From positions 3,113,501 to 3,177,500 of the forward strand of contig NZ_CP093528.1 in the NCBI RefSeq assembly GCF_022682305.1: DNA of 64,000 bases. The letters run 5' to 3'. Positions 27,913 to 37,031 of this stretch are shown one piece after another; position 1 is the first letter of the stretch; every line of letters begins with the position of its first letter. The stretch comes from Shinella zoogloeoides. GTDB taxonomy: Bacteria; Pseudomonadota; Alphaproteobacteria; Rhizobiales; Rhizobiaceae. Made by a program: the position numbers and the translations under genes. The notes under the pieces were generated by a model. The model was not told the DNA's origin. It searched no databases and saw only the letters and a program-made list of their open reading frames with translations.

Positions 27913-29487
27913 TTACTTCTTGATCTGCGCGAACCAGGGACGAACGTATTCGTCCGGGAACTGCGGGATATCGACCTTGTTGCTCATCGCCCAGGCGACC
28001 GGCTGCTGGTGCAGCGGAATGAACAGTGCCTCGTCATGGGTGATGCGGAAGGCTTCCTTCAGCATGTCGACGCGCTTGGTCTCATCCAGCTCGACGGAAG
28101 CCGAGCGGGTGAGCGCGTCGATGCGCGGATCGGAGAGGCCGTTCGGATTGGAGCCGCCATAGGTACCGTCATTGGTGGCGAGCAGCGCCTGGAGGACGCT
28201 ATAGCCGTCCATGGCCGGAAGCGAGGCCCAGCCGAGCATGTAGACGTCGAGTTCGCCATTATCCATGCGTGGGAAGTAGGTCGTCTTGCTTTCGACGCTG
28301 AGGTCGACCTGCACGCCGATCTTCGCCCACATGGAGGAGATGGCGAGGCAGATCTGCTCGTCGGCGATGTAACGGTCGTTCGAGCAGGCAAGGCCCGTCT
28401 TGAAGCCGTCTGGGTAGCCCGCTTCCGCCAGCAGCGCCTTCGCCTTGTCGACATCGTATTCCAGCGGCACGTCGATGGCGTCGTCATGACCGGTGACGGC
28501 CGGGGCGACGAGCATGCCGGCGACGCGCGACTTGCCGCGCATCAGACGCTTCTGGATCGTGTTGAGATCGATGGCGTGCCAGAGCGCCTGACGCACCTTC
28601 ACGTTCAGCATCGGGTTCGGCACGCCGGGCGCGGCATGCAATTCCTTCTTGAAGTTGAGCGCCAGCATGATGGTGCGCAGCGACGGATCCTGCACGACCT
28701 TCAGGCCCTCGGTCGCGGCGATGCGGTCGACGTCCTGCAGCGGAACCGGGGCGATCATGTCGACTTCGCCGGACAGGAGCGCCGCAACGCGGGTCGCGTC
28801 GGAGGCGATCGGGCGGAATTCCACTTCCGTCAGGTTATGCTGTGGCGTGTCCCACCATTCCTTGTTGACTTCGAAGACCGAGCGCGAATCCGGCTCGTAG
28901 CTCTTCAGCTTGAAGGGGCCGGTGCCGTTGGCGTGGTTGTTGGCGTAGGTGACGACACCGGTCGCCGTGTTGCCCGGCTTCAGCGCGTCATGCTCCGTCA
29001 TCCACGGCTTGCTCATGATGTAGATCGCGGCAAGGTCGTTGAGAAGCAGCGGATAGGGACCGCGCAGGATGAGGTCGACCGTGTAGTCGTCCACCTTCTC
29101 GACGCCGGTGACGGCGGAAAGGTTCTCGCGGTTGCGCGCGCCGGGATCGATCTGGCGCTGGATCGTCGCCACGACGTCGTCGGCGTTGAAGGGCTGGCCT
29201 TCGTGGAACTTCACGCCCTGGCGCAGCTTGAAGCGCCAACGGGTCGGCTCGACGACCTCCCAGGATGTGGCGAGCGCCGGCTCCAGCTTCAGCTCCTTGT
29301 TGCGGCGCACCAGCGGATCGAAGACCATATGCTGGACGCTCTGGGTGAAGCTGTCGACCTGGGCGTTCGGGTCGTAGGTGATGACGTCGCCGGAGGCCGC
29401 CCAGCGGAACGTCTCGGCCAGCGCCGGCGTGGATAGCGGCGCCAGCACGGCAAGGCCCGCCAAGAGGGTCTTCATATAGGTCTTCAC
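27913..29487 (-). CDS. ABC transporter substrate-binding protein, peptide/nickel family (SBP_bac_5)
   Basis: A 524-residue periplasmic receptor with a signal peptide (LLAGLAVLAPLSTPALA). Family motifs are WRFKLRQGVKFHEGQPFNADDVVATIQRQ, NGTGPFKLKSYEPDS, VRQALWHAIDLNTIQKRLMRGK and AKALLAEAGYPDGF. GTG at 29487 has GGGAGAG at suitable spacing; ATG at 29475 is the alternative. It heads the operon that continues with two permeases, the double ATPase and two amidohydrolases. The ligand is probably not a peptide, given those hydrolases; a ring compound with amino groups is my inference. Confidence 0.9.
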   Translation of the reverse strand: MKTYMKTLLAGLAVLAPLSTPALAETFRWAASGDVITYDPNAQVDSFTQSVQHMVFDPLVRRNKELKLEPALATSWEVVEPTRWRFKLRQGVKFHEGQPFNADDVVATIQRQIDPGARNRENLSAVTGVEKVDDYTVDLILRGPYPLLLNDLAAIYIMSKPWMTEHDALKPGNTATGVVTYANNHANGTGPFKLKSYEPDSRSVFEVNKEWWDTPQHNLTEVEFRPIASDATRVAALLSGEVDMIAPVPLQDVDRIAATEGLKVVQDPSLRTIMLALNFKKELHAAPGVPNPMLNVKVRQALWHAIDLNTIQKRLMRGKSRVAGMLVAPAVTGHDDAIDVPLEYDVDKAKALLAEAGYPDGFKTGLACSNDRYIADEQICLAISSMWAKIGVQVDLSVESKTTYFPRMDNGELDVYMLGWASLPAMDGYSVLQALLATNDGTYGGSNPNGLSDPRIDALTRSASVELDETKRVDMLKEAFRITHDEALFIPLHQQPVAWAMSNKVDIPQFPDEYVRPWFAQIKK

Positions 29488-29504
29488 AAGGCTCTCCCTA
29501 ATTT

Positions 29505-29565
29505 GTATGCGTGTTCCCGATAATATGCATACGATTATTTCAATATGAATGTACATAACGTACAT
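29505..29565. promoter_or_regulatory. Divergent promoter region with GTATGC and ATGTAC inverted repeats
   Basis: The 156-bp gap 29488-29643 separates the ABC operon from the divergent amidohydrolase pair and is much more AT-rich than its surroundings. It contains GTATGC at 29505-29510 facing GCATAC at 29527-29532, ATGTAC-N5-GTACAT at 29549-29565, and another GTATGC at 29618-29623. These are likely operator half-sites for a shared regulator, which is not encoded next to the locus. Confidence 0.55.
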
Positions 29566-29643
29566 ATAATATCAAGACACCGGAATCGGAATTCGCACGC
29601 ATTACCCGGCCAACGGTGTATGCAATCATAACGGGAGAGATGG

Positions 29644-31011
29644 ATGACGAAGGCCCTGTTGATCGAAAACGGCACGATCCTCACCATGGACGCGGAGCGC
29701 CGCATTCTCGAAGACGGCTACGTGCTGGTGGAGAACGGCCGGATCGCCGCCATCGGCGCGGGAACGCCCGGGGCCTTTCCCGCCGCCGAGCGCATCGACG
29801 CGACCGGCATGGTGGTGATCCCGGGCCTGATCGACACCCACGCCCATGCCGGCCACATGCTGACGAAGGGACTTGGCGACGATTCCGAGGACTGGATGAA
29901 TGTCACCGGCCGCATCTACGCCGAGGCGGCCGACCCGGAATTCTGGGCGGCGGAAGCCGCACTCTCGGCAGCCGAGCGCATCCGCTGCGGCACGACCACC
30001 GCCTGCCTGCTGTTCGGCGGCGGGCCGGATATCATGCGCACTGAAGCGGCGGAAGCGGCGGAGGCCCATCTTGCCGCCATCGCCGCGATGGGCGTGCGCG
30101 AGATACTCGCGGTCGGCCCGAACCGCCCCTCGGCCGAAAGCGTCTACCGCGCCCACGAGGACGGATCGTATAAGGAAATCGTCGTCTCGCCCACAGAACA
30201 GCTTACCGTCAGTGCCGCGCTGATCGATGCCTGGGCGGGGCGCGACGACCGGCTCCGCCTTGCCATCTCCCTCCCCGTCTTCAACGCCGTGGAACTGGAA
30301 GATGCGCAGGTGCTCGACCTCTGCCGGGCGGCACGGCGGCTGGCGCGGGAAAAGGGCGTGCTCCTCGTGCAGGACGGCCACCGCGACGGCTCCGTCGCGG
30401 CGAACGACGCCAGCCTCGACCTCTTCGACGGCCACTCGCTGCTGGCCCATTGCGTCGATCTCACCGAAGCGGACCGCGCCGTGCTGAAGCGCACGGGCGC
30501 GAAGGTGGCGCACAATCCGAGCGCGCTGATGTCCGTTTCCGCCCGCTGCCCCGCGCCGGAACTGATGGCCGAAGGCGTCACCGTCTCGCTCGGCACCGAT
30601 GCCGCCGCGCCCGACCGTTCCTTCGACATGTTCCGCAACATGTTCCAGGCCCATCGCTACCACGCCCGCCATTTCCGCGACGACACCGTCCTGCCGCCAC
30701 TCCAGCTCCTGGAGATGGCGACCATCGAGGGCGCGCGCGCCCTGTCCATGGAAGGCGAGATCGGCTCGCTCGAAGCCGGCAAGCGCGCCGATATCCTGCT
30801 CGTCAACATGCGCCAGCCGCATCTGTGGCCGCCGGTCGATCCGGTGCAGCGCCTCGCCCGCTTCGCCAACGGCGCGGACGTGGACACGACCATCGTCGGC
30901 GGGCGCGTGCTGATGCGGGGACGCAAGCTGACCGGACACGACGAGGGCGCCATCCTCGACCGCGCCGAAAAGGCCTTCCGCCTGGCGATGCAGCGCGCCG
31001 GGCTGGCATGA
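29644..31011 (+). CDS. Amidohydrolase/deaminase (COG0402), paralogue of 22720-24162
   Basis: A 455-residue metal-dependent hydrolase with intact ligands: HAHAGH at residues 66-71, QDGHRDGS, LAHCVDLT and GTDAAAPDRS. CGTTTACLLFGGGPDIMRT and ARCPAPELMAEGVTV match the paralogue across the locus. It starts after AACGGGAGAG and faces the ABC operon. The likely reaction is deamination or dechlorination of a heterocycle. Its TGA overlaps an ATG of the following gene frame, so the two are co-transcribed. Confidence 0.83.
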   Translation: MTKALLIENGTILTMDAERRILEDGYVLVENGRIAAIGAGTPGAFPAAERIDATGMVVIPGLIDTHAHAGHMLTKGLGDDSEDWMNVTGRIYAEAADPEFWAAEAALSAAERIRCGTTTACLLFGGGPDIMRTEAAEAAEAHLAAIAAMGVREILAVGPNRPSAESVYRAHEDGSYKEIVVSPTEQLTVSAALIDAWAGRDDRLRLAISLPVFNAVELEDAQVLDLCRAARRLAREKGVLLVQDGHRDGSVAANDASLDLFDGHSLLAHCVDLTEADRAVLKRTGAKVAHNPSALMSVSARCPAPELMAEGVTVSLGTDAAAPDRSFDMFRNMFQAHRYHARHFRDDTVLPPLQLLEMATIEGARALSMEGEIGSLEAGKRADILLVNMRQPHLWPPVDPVQRLARFANGADVDTTIVGGRVLMRGRKLTGHDEGAILDRAEKAFRLAMQRAGLA

Positions 31012-31034
31012 GAAACAAGGAACGGGAGAAGGCC

Positions 31035-32231
31035 ATGACCGCAGACATTCTTATCCGCAATGCCCGGCCCATGGGCGGCGCTCCCGTGGATCTCCTCATT
31101 CGCGACGGACGCTTCACCCCGCGCGGCAGCGATCGTCCGGCGTGTGAAATCGACGCCGCCGGACAGATCGCGCTGCCGGGCCTCATCGAGGCGCATACCC
31201 ATCTCGACAAGACGCTGATCGGCATGGACTGGTTCGAGAACCGCGTCGGCCCGACGCGCAATCACCGGATCCTCGCCGACCGCAAGGCCAAGCGCGAACT
31301 CGGCATCGACGCGCGCCGGCAATCGGCGCGGCAGGTCCTGCAGACACTTTCCTATGGCGTGCTGCACATCCGCAGCCATGTCGACGTCGATACGGAAATC
31401 GGCATAGCCAATATCGAAGGCGTGCTCGAAACCCGCGAGGCGCTGCGCGGGATCGCGGATATCCAGATCGTCGCCTTTCCGCAGAGCGGCATGCTGCCCC
31501 GCCAGGGCACCCTCGACCTAATGGACGCGGCGATGCGGGCGGGGGCCGATATCGTCGGCGGCATCGACCCGGCCACCATCGACCGCGACCCGGTACGCCA
31601 CCTCGACGCGATCTTCGCCCTTGCCGACCGTCATGAAAAACCCATCGACATCCACCTCCACGAACTCGGAGAGCTTGGCGCCTTCTGCCTGGAACTTATC
31701 GTCGAGCGCACCCGCGCCCTCTCCCTGCAGGGCCGCGTGATGGTCAGCCACGCCTATTGCCTCGGCATGCTGGAGCCGGCACGCCAACAGGGACTGGTCG
31801 AAGCCATGGCGGCCGAGCGCATCGCGGTGATGACCGTCGGCAGCCCCGCCGCCCCCGCGCTGCCGCTCCGCCTGATGCGGCAATGCGGCCTGACGGTCGC
31901 CTCGGGTTCGGATGGTATACAGAACACCTGGGAACCCTGGGGCAACGGCGACATGCTGGAGCGGGCGAAATATCTCGCTCAGCGCAACGGCATGACCAAC
32001 GACGCCGACCTCATGGAAACCGCGCGTATCTGCACCTATGGCGGCGCGGAGGGGATCGGCCTTGCCGGCTACGGTCTTGCCGAAGGCGATTTCGGCGACC
32101 TCGTGCTGGTGCCGGCGCGCACGCTGGCCGAGGCCGTGGCCCTGACGCCGCACAAGCGCACCGTGATCCGCCGTGGCCGCGTTCTCGTGCGCGACGGGAC
32201 GCTCAGCGAAGACCTGTCAGCGATAGCGTGA
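31035..32231 (+). CDS. Cytosine deaminase-like amidohydrolase (CodA/AtzC branch)
   Basis: A 398-residue protein with the CodA motif set: EAHTHLDKT at residues 52-60, RSHVDVD, DIHLHELGE, VSHAYCLG and GSDGIQNTWEPWGNGDM. These bind one metal and the pyrimidine-like ring in cytosine deaminase and in AtzC of atrazine breakdown. GGGAGAAGG lies before the ATG at 31035; an ATG at 31008 overlapping the previous stop is the alternative. With the upstream deaminase it could perform two successive hydrolytic steps on one ring. The substrate is inferred only as far as a pyrimidine- or triazine-like ring. Confidence 0.82.
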   Translation: MTADILIRNARPMGGAPVDLLIRDGRFTPRGSDRPACEIDAAGQIALPGLIEAHTHLDKTLIGMDWFENRVGPTRNHRILADRKAKRELGIDARRQSARQVLQTLSYGVLHIRSHVDVDTEIGIANIEGVLETREALRGIADIQIVAFPQSGMLPRQGTLDLMDAAMRAGADIVGGIDPATIDRDPVRHLDAIFALADRHEKPIDIHLHELGELGAFCLELIVERTRALSLQGRVMVSHAYCLGMLEPARQQGLVEAMAAERIAVMTVGSPAAPALPLRLMRQCGLTVASGSDGIQNTWEPWGNGDMLERAKYLAQRNGMTNDADLMETARICTYGGAEGIGLAGYGLAEGDFGDLVLVPARTLAEAVALTPHKRTVIRRGRVLVRDGTLSEDLSAIA

Positions 32232-32394
32232 CGCCGGCCGCGCCCTTCTTGCCGCGAAATTGGACGTTCATCAAGAAGTGTCGCTATATCCGTGAAACGG
32301 TTTCGGATGCCATTCTACTGAAACGGCATAAAGTCCGTTAACTTCTGTAGTGGAAGATTTTCCGCGGGGAGAGGCCCCGACCGGAGGATCACGA

Positions 32395-33495
32395 ATGAGC
32401 GGGCGAATTTGTGGGAGCGCTGCCGCGCGCCGCTTCTCTCCTGCACGGCTGGCGGGCGTCCTGCTTGCCGCCGCCTTCGGCCTTGCCGGCAACGCCTTCG
32501 CCCAGCAAACCGACGAAGAGCCGGTCCGGCTCCAGATCATCGGCGGGCTGGCCGGCGTGACCCAGTTCAACAAGATCGAGCGACCCTTCTGGGAAACCGA
32601 GATCGGGCAGCTCTCGCAGGGCCGGATCAGCGCAACCATCCGGCCGCTGGATGCCGGCGGATTGCGCACCCAGGAAATGCTCCAGCTCCTGCGACTCGGT
32701 GTCGTCTCCTTCGGCACCGTGCTGCTCAGCGTCACCGCCGGCGACGAGCCGGAACTGAGCGCCGTGGACCTGCCGGCATTGAACCCCGACGTGGCGACGC
32801 TGCGGCGCACGGTCGGCGCGTACCGGCCCCATCTGGAAGCGGTGCTGCGGGATCGCTACGATATCCAGCTTCTCGGCGTCTACGCCTATCCGGCGCAGGT
32901 GCTGTTCTGCGTCAAGCCGTTCACCGGGCTGAACGATCTCGACGGCCGCCGCATCCGCACCTCCTCGGTCGCGCAGTCCGAACTGATGACGGCGCTGGGC
33001 GCGGTGCCGGTCAGCATTCCCTTTGCCGACATCATGCCGAGCCTGCGCGACGACGTCGTCGATTGCGCGATCACGGGAACCCTCAGCGGCTACGAAATCG
33101 GCCTGCCGGACGTGACGTCCTATGTCCATGCCATGGCGCTGAGCTGGGGGGTGTCGATCTTCGCCGTCAACCGCCCCTATTGGGAAAACCTGCCCGCCGA
33201 TGCGCGCGAGACCATCCGCAGCGGCGTTCTCACGCTGGAGAAGCGGATCTGGTCGCAGGCCGGGACCGATACGCAGCGGGGCCTGGCCTGCAATGCCGGC
33301 GCCGCGGACTGCTCCGGCAAGGCCCGCAAGGCCATGACCGTCGTACCGACATCGCCGGAGGACGAGATCCGCCGGCGCAAGCTCCTGACGGACGTCGTGC
33401 TGCCCCGCTGGTTCACACGCTGCGGCCGGGAATGCGAACGAACCTGGAACATCTACCTCAAGCCGCTTTTCGCGACGGAGCCGCACGCTCCATGA
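32395..33495 (+). CDS. TRAP-type (DctP) periplasmic binding protein without cognate permease
   Basis: A 366-residue secreted protein with a signal peptide (LAGVLLAAAFGLAGNAFA). The DctP fold is seen in FCVKPFTGLNDLDGRRIRTSS, which holds the conserved ligand-binding arginine, and LGAVPVSIPFADIMPSLRDDVVDCAITG, followed by a C-terminal cysteine-bearing tail. CCGGAGGATC precedes the ATG. No DctQ or DctM membrane subunits are adjacent. Instead a GGDEF-EAL protein follows after 28 bp on the same strand, which suggests a sensory rather than transport role. Confidence 0.8.
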   Translation: MSGRICGSAAARRFSPARLAGVLLAAAFGLAGNAFAQQTDEEPVRLQIIGGLAGVTQFNKIERPFWETEIGQLSQGRISATIRPLDAGGLRTQEMLQLLRLGVVSFGTVLLSVTAGDEPELSAVDLPALNPDVATLRRTVGAYRPHLEAVLRDRYDIQLLGVYAYPAQVLFCVKPFTGLNDLDGRRIRTSSVAQSELMTALGAVPVSIPFADIMPSLRDDVVDCAITGTLSGYEIGLPDVTSYVHAMALSWGVSIFAVNRPYWENLPADARETIRSGVLTLEKRIWSQAGTDTQRGLACNAGAADCSGKARKAMTVVPTSPEDEIRRRKLLTDVVLPRWFTRCGRECERTWNIYLKPLFATEPHAP

Positions 33496-33523
33496 TGACT
33501 GTAAACTGTCGGGGTGGCCCCCA

Positions 33524-36223
33524 GTGATGCATCGTCTCAAGATCGTGATCGGCGCCGGCACGGCGGCCATCCTGACGATAATCGCCCTCGGCACGGTCAA
33601 CGTCGTCGAGCGGACGGAGCGGATCGCCTGGCAGACCGCCCGGCACGCCCTGGAAAGCGCCGCCAAGGCGGTGGAAAACGCCCTCGACCGGCAATTGCTG
33701 CAGGTCGACGGGGCGCTTGCGAGCCTTCCGGCACTCTTCAAGGCGGCGCGCATCGCGCCCGGCCAGTCCGGCCCCGCCAGCCAGTTGCTCAACGGCCTCA
33801 GCTTCCAGACGATGGCCTTCCGCGATCTCATGCTGGTCGCGCCCGACGGCAGCGTCGCCGCCTCCGCCCAATCGCGCGCCGCACGCCACTCCCTGCCGGT
33901 GGACGTCGCGCTTGTCGGCCGCAACCCTACGACCCTGATCGGCCCGCTCCGCAATCCCGTCACCGGCGACTGGTCCCTCTATGTCGCGCGCACGATCGCC
34001 GGATGGGTCGGCATCGTGCCGATTGCCGAGGTGCCGCTGCAAACGTTGATGAAGCTGGTATCGGAAGCCAATGTCGGGACGGGCGTACAGATCTTCCTGA
34101 AACGGGCCGACGGCACGGTGATCGCATCGCTGCCGCATAACGAGCTTCTGGTCGGCAAGGTCCAGCAGTCGGGCGACCAGCAGGCGGCGGCAAACGGCGT
34201 CGCCTTCGCGACAGGCGGCGACGGGATGGACGACGGCGCCCTCACCGTCGTCAGGCAATCGCTCTACGGCGATATCCAGGTGGTGCTGGTGGCGAAGAAG
34301 GCGGCCCTGTTCGCCGAATGGCGCGACACCCGCGACCGCCTCGTCCTGGCCGCCGCGATCACCTCACTGTTCGTCCTGGCCTTCGCCGCGGCGATCCTCG
34401 TCGCCATCCGCCAGCGCGAAAAGGCCAGTGCCGCGCGCGAGCGCGCCGCCGCCGTCCTCGATAACGCCATCGACGCCATGTCCGACGGCTTCGTGATGTG
34501 GGACGAGAGCGACCGTCTGGTCACCTGCAACAAGCGCTACCGCGAACTCTACGCGCTCAGCGCCGATTTCATCCAGCCCGGCGCGCACTTCGAGGACATC
34601 GTCCGGGAGGGGGCGAAGCGCGGGCAATATCCGCAGATCACCGGCGACATCGATGCCTTCGTCGACAATCTCGCCGCCTGGCGGCAGGAAGACAGCGGAA
34701 CGATCGAGCGCCTGCTGCCGGACGGACGCTGGCTCCTGATCAGCGAGCGCAAGACCGCCGATGGCGGCCGGGTCGGCATCCGCACCGACATTACCGCACT
34801 CAAGACCGCGCATGCCGAGCTCGCCGCCGCACACACCCGCGCGAATGCGGCGGTGGAAGAAGCCCGGCGGCAGAACACGGCCCTCACCCGGCAGGAAAGC
34901 CGCATCCGCTTCCTGGCGCATCACGACGACCTGACGGGCCTCCAGAACCGCCTGGCCTTCCGCACCCAGATCGCCGACGCCCTGCTGGGCGCCGAAGGCG
35001 ATAGCGACCGGATCGCCCTCCTGTTCCTCGACCTCGACCGCTTCAAGGACATCAACGATACGCTCGGCCATCCCGTAGGCGACCAGCTCCTGCGCGAGGT
35101 GGCCAGGCGGCTGGCAGGCTGCGTGCGCAAGACGGACGGCGTCGCCCGGCTCGGCGGCGACGAATTCGCGGTCCTGTGCCTCGACCGGGACCAGCCGCAA
35201 TCCGCCGAGGCGCTGAGCAACCGCATCATCGAGGTGCTGGGGCGGCCCTATGTCATCCAGGGGCGGACGATCTCCATATCGACCAGCATCGGCATCGCCG
35301 TGGCCGAGGGCGCGGGCGGAGATGCCGACGCGCTGCTCAAGCAGGCGGACCTGGCGCTCTACCAGTCCAAGTCCATGGGGCGCGGCACCTTCTGCATCTT
35401 CACGCCGGAAATGGACGAGCGGCTGCGTGAGCGCATCGCGCTGGAGGCGGACCTGCGGCACGCGATCGCCGAGGAGCAGTTCGAGCTGGCCTATCAGCCG
35501 ATCTACAACCTTGAATCCGAGCAGCTCTGCGGCTTCGAGGCACTGGTGCGCTGGCAGCACCCGCAACGGGGCGTCGTCGGCCCGGGAGACTTCATTCCGC
35601 TTGCCGAGGAGACCCGACTGATCGTCGAGATCGGCGCATGGGTCCTGCGGCGGGCCTGCCGGGACGCCGTGCAGCTTCCGGGAAGCCCGCGGATCGCCGT
35701 GAACCTGTCGCCGGTGCAACTCGCCTTCGGCGACACGGTGGCTACCGTCGAGGACATCCTGCACGAGACGGGCCTCGATCCCGCCCGGCTGGAACTGGAG
35801 ATCACCGAGACCGCGCTGTTCGACGACGACAACCGGACCCTCGCGGCGCTGCGAAGCCTGAAAAAGCTGGGCGTGCGCATCGTGCTCGACGATTTCGGCA
35901 CGGGATATTCGAGCCTCAGCCACCTGCGCCTCGCCCCGCTGGACAAGGTGAAAATCGACCGTTCCTTCGTCCGGGACATCACCGCCCGCCGCGACAGCGC
36001 GTCCATCGTCTCCGCCATCGCGGCGCTTGCCGGCGAGCTTGGCCTGGCGACCACAGCGGAGGGCATCGAGACCCTGGAGCAACTGGAAGCCGTCGGCCGG
36101 GCCGGCTGCACGGAGGCGCAGGGCTACCTGCTTGGCAAGCCCCAGCCAATCCTCCGGGCAGCTTCGAGCACGTTCTTCAGCAAACGGCTCAAGACAGCGA
36201 GGGCACGCCAGCCATCGTCGTGA
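33524..36223 (+). CDS. Membrane GGDEF-EAL bifunctional c-di-GMP enzyme with periplasmic sensor and PAS domain
   Basis: An 899-residue protein (GTG at 33524 followed by ATG at 33527). Order: helix at about 7-27, a long periplasmic region resembling a double-Cache sensor, a second helix near 280-303, a PAS domain near 315-430, a short coiled coil, GGDEF (RLGGDEFAVL, with the RxxD inhibition site RKTD exactly 5 residues before GGDEF) and EAL (CGFEALVRW, EITETAL, DDFGTGYSS, KIDRSFV, AEGIET). Both catalytic centres look intact, so it could make and degrade c-di-GMP. It sits just after a TRAP-type binding protein, its probable ligand partner. Confidence 0.88.
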   Translation: MMHRLKIVIGAGTAAILTIIALGTVNVVERTERIAWQTARHALESAAKAVENALDRQLLQVDGALASLPALFKAARIAPGQSGPASQLLNGLSFQTMAFRDLMLVAPDGSVAASAQSRAARHSLPVDVALVGRNPTTLIGPLRNPVTGDWSLYVARTIAGWVGIVPIAEVPLQTLMKLVSEANVGTGVQIFLKRADGTVIASLPHNELLVGKVQQSGDQQAAANGVAFATGGDGMDDGALTVVRQSLYGDIQVVLVAKKAALFAEWRDTRDRLVLAAAITSLFVLAFAAAILVAIRQREKASAARERAAAVLDNAIDAMSDGFVMWDESDRLVTCNKRYRELYALSADFIQPGAHFEDIVREGAKRGQYPQITGDIDAFVDNLAAWRQEDSGTIERLLPDGRWLLISERKTADGGRVGIRTDITALKTAHAELAAAHTRANAAVEEARRQNTALTRQESRIRFLAHHDDLTGLQNRLAFRTQIADALLGAEGDSDRIALLFLDLDRFKDINDTLGHPVGDQLLREVARRLAGCVRKTDGVARLGGDEFAVLCLDRDQPQSAEALSNRIIEVLGRPYVIQGRTISISTSIGIAVAEGAGGDADALLKQADLALYQSKSMGRGTFCIFTPEMDERLRERIALEADLRHAIAEEQFELAYQPIYNLESEQLCGFEALVRWQHPQRGVVGPGDFIPLAEETRLIVEIGAWVLRRACRDAVQLPGSPRIAVNLSPVQLAFGDTVATVEDILHETGLDPARLELEITETALFDDDNRTLAALRSLKKLGVRIVLDDFGTGYSSLSHLRLAPLDKVKIDRSFVRDITARRDSASIVSAIAALAGELGLATTAEGIETLEQLEAVGRAGCTEAQGYLLGKPQPILRAASSTFFSKRLKTARARQPSS

Positions 36224-36238
36224 CGGTAACCCGAAGCG

Positions 36239-36940
36239 TTATTTCCGCAGGCTCACCAGAACGCCGCTCGCACCCATGAGCCGGATCTGTGTTGGCGACA
36301 CGATCTCGAAATGCGTGATACCCTCGAAGGTGGCCAGAAGCGCATGCTCCTGCTCCATCACGAGCTGATCGCACAGCATCATCGACGCGCCGACCTGCGA
36401 AAGCTTCAGCCCTTCCCCGGACAGCGTGAAACCGCCGAAGAAGCGGTTGCAGGAACCGTTGCCGTGAATGCTGCCATCCGGGGCGAAGGCCAGCGTCGGC
36501 TCGGATTTCTCGACGATTGGCTTGCCGCCAATGGCATCGATCTTCCAGTCTCCATGCAGAAGGCTCGCCGGATCGCCGCCGCAGCCCGAAAGAGTGCGCT
36601 CGCCGACAACCAGGGAGACGGTCTTCGGAAACGGCATGTCCGCCATCGTGTCTGAACAAATCCTGTCGGCAATCGTCAGCGTGAAAGGCTTGCCGCCGGC
36701 GACGGCGGAATAGGTCCGCCCGGCCTCCGTCTCCTGCGCCGCCGGCACCGGCTCGACGGAAAGGGTCTCGCCCTCCTGGGTGCGGAAGGTGATGGCCTTT
36801 TCCGTCATCTCCAGGTGCCAACCCGGCTCGTTGCCCCGGGCGCTGAAGCTTTCCGCCCGCGCTGCCTGCACAGCGGAAAAGCTCAGGACGAAAGCCGCGC
36901 TCATGCCGAGAATGCGCGGGGTCAGGGCGGTCTTGCTCAT
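36239..36940 (-). CDS. Secreted META-domain (HslJ-like) protein
   Basis: A 233-residue protein with a signal peptide (LGMSAAFVLSFSAVQAARA). The N-terminal half, ARGNEPGWHLEMTEKAITFRT with LTIADRICSDTMADMPFP, matches the COG3650 domain; the C-terminal half is a META domain: PTLAFAPDGSIHGNGSCNRFFGGF, GASMMLCDQLVMEQEHALLATF and IRLMGASGVLVSL. Such proteins are envelope proteins tied to stress resistance in enteric bacteria. GGAGG lies upstream of the ATG at 36940; the longer frame is not supported. It is convergent with the GGDEF-EAL gene. Confidence 0.8.
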   Translation of the reverse strand: MSKTALTPRILGMSAAFVLSFSAVQAARAESFSARGNEPGWHLEMTEKAITFRTQEGETLSVEPVPAAQETEAGRTYSAVAGGKPFTLTIADRICSDTMADMPFPKTVSLVVGERTLSGCGGDPASLLHGDWKIDAIGGKPIVEKSEPTLAFAPDGSIHGNGSCNRFFGGFTLSGEGLKLSQVGASMMLCDQLVMEQEHALLATFEGITHFEIVSPTQIRLMGASGVLVSLRK

Positions 36941-37031
36941 GGTTCTTTGCCTCCGGACGAATAGCTGCCTGTATGGACTAAGGCAGGGACCGCACCGATG
37001 CAACAGCCTGCCGTGCCCGCCGCAAGCCGTC

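Noticed and set aside
32291-32304. GAAAC-G-GTTTC palindrome upstream of the TRAP binding protein
   Set aside because: Short and isolated; could be chance, so not listed as an operator.
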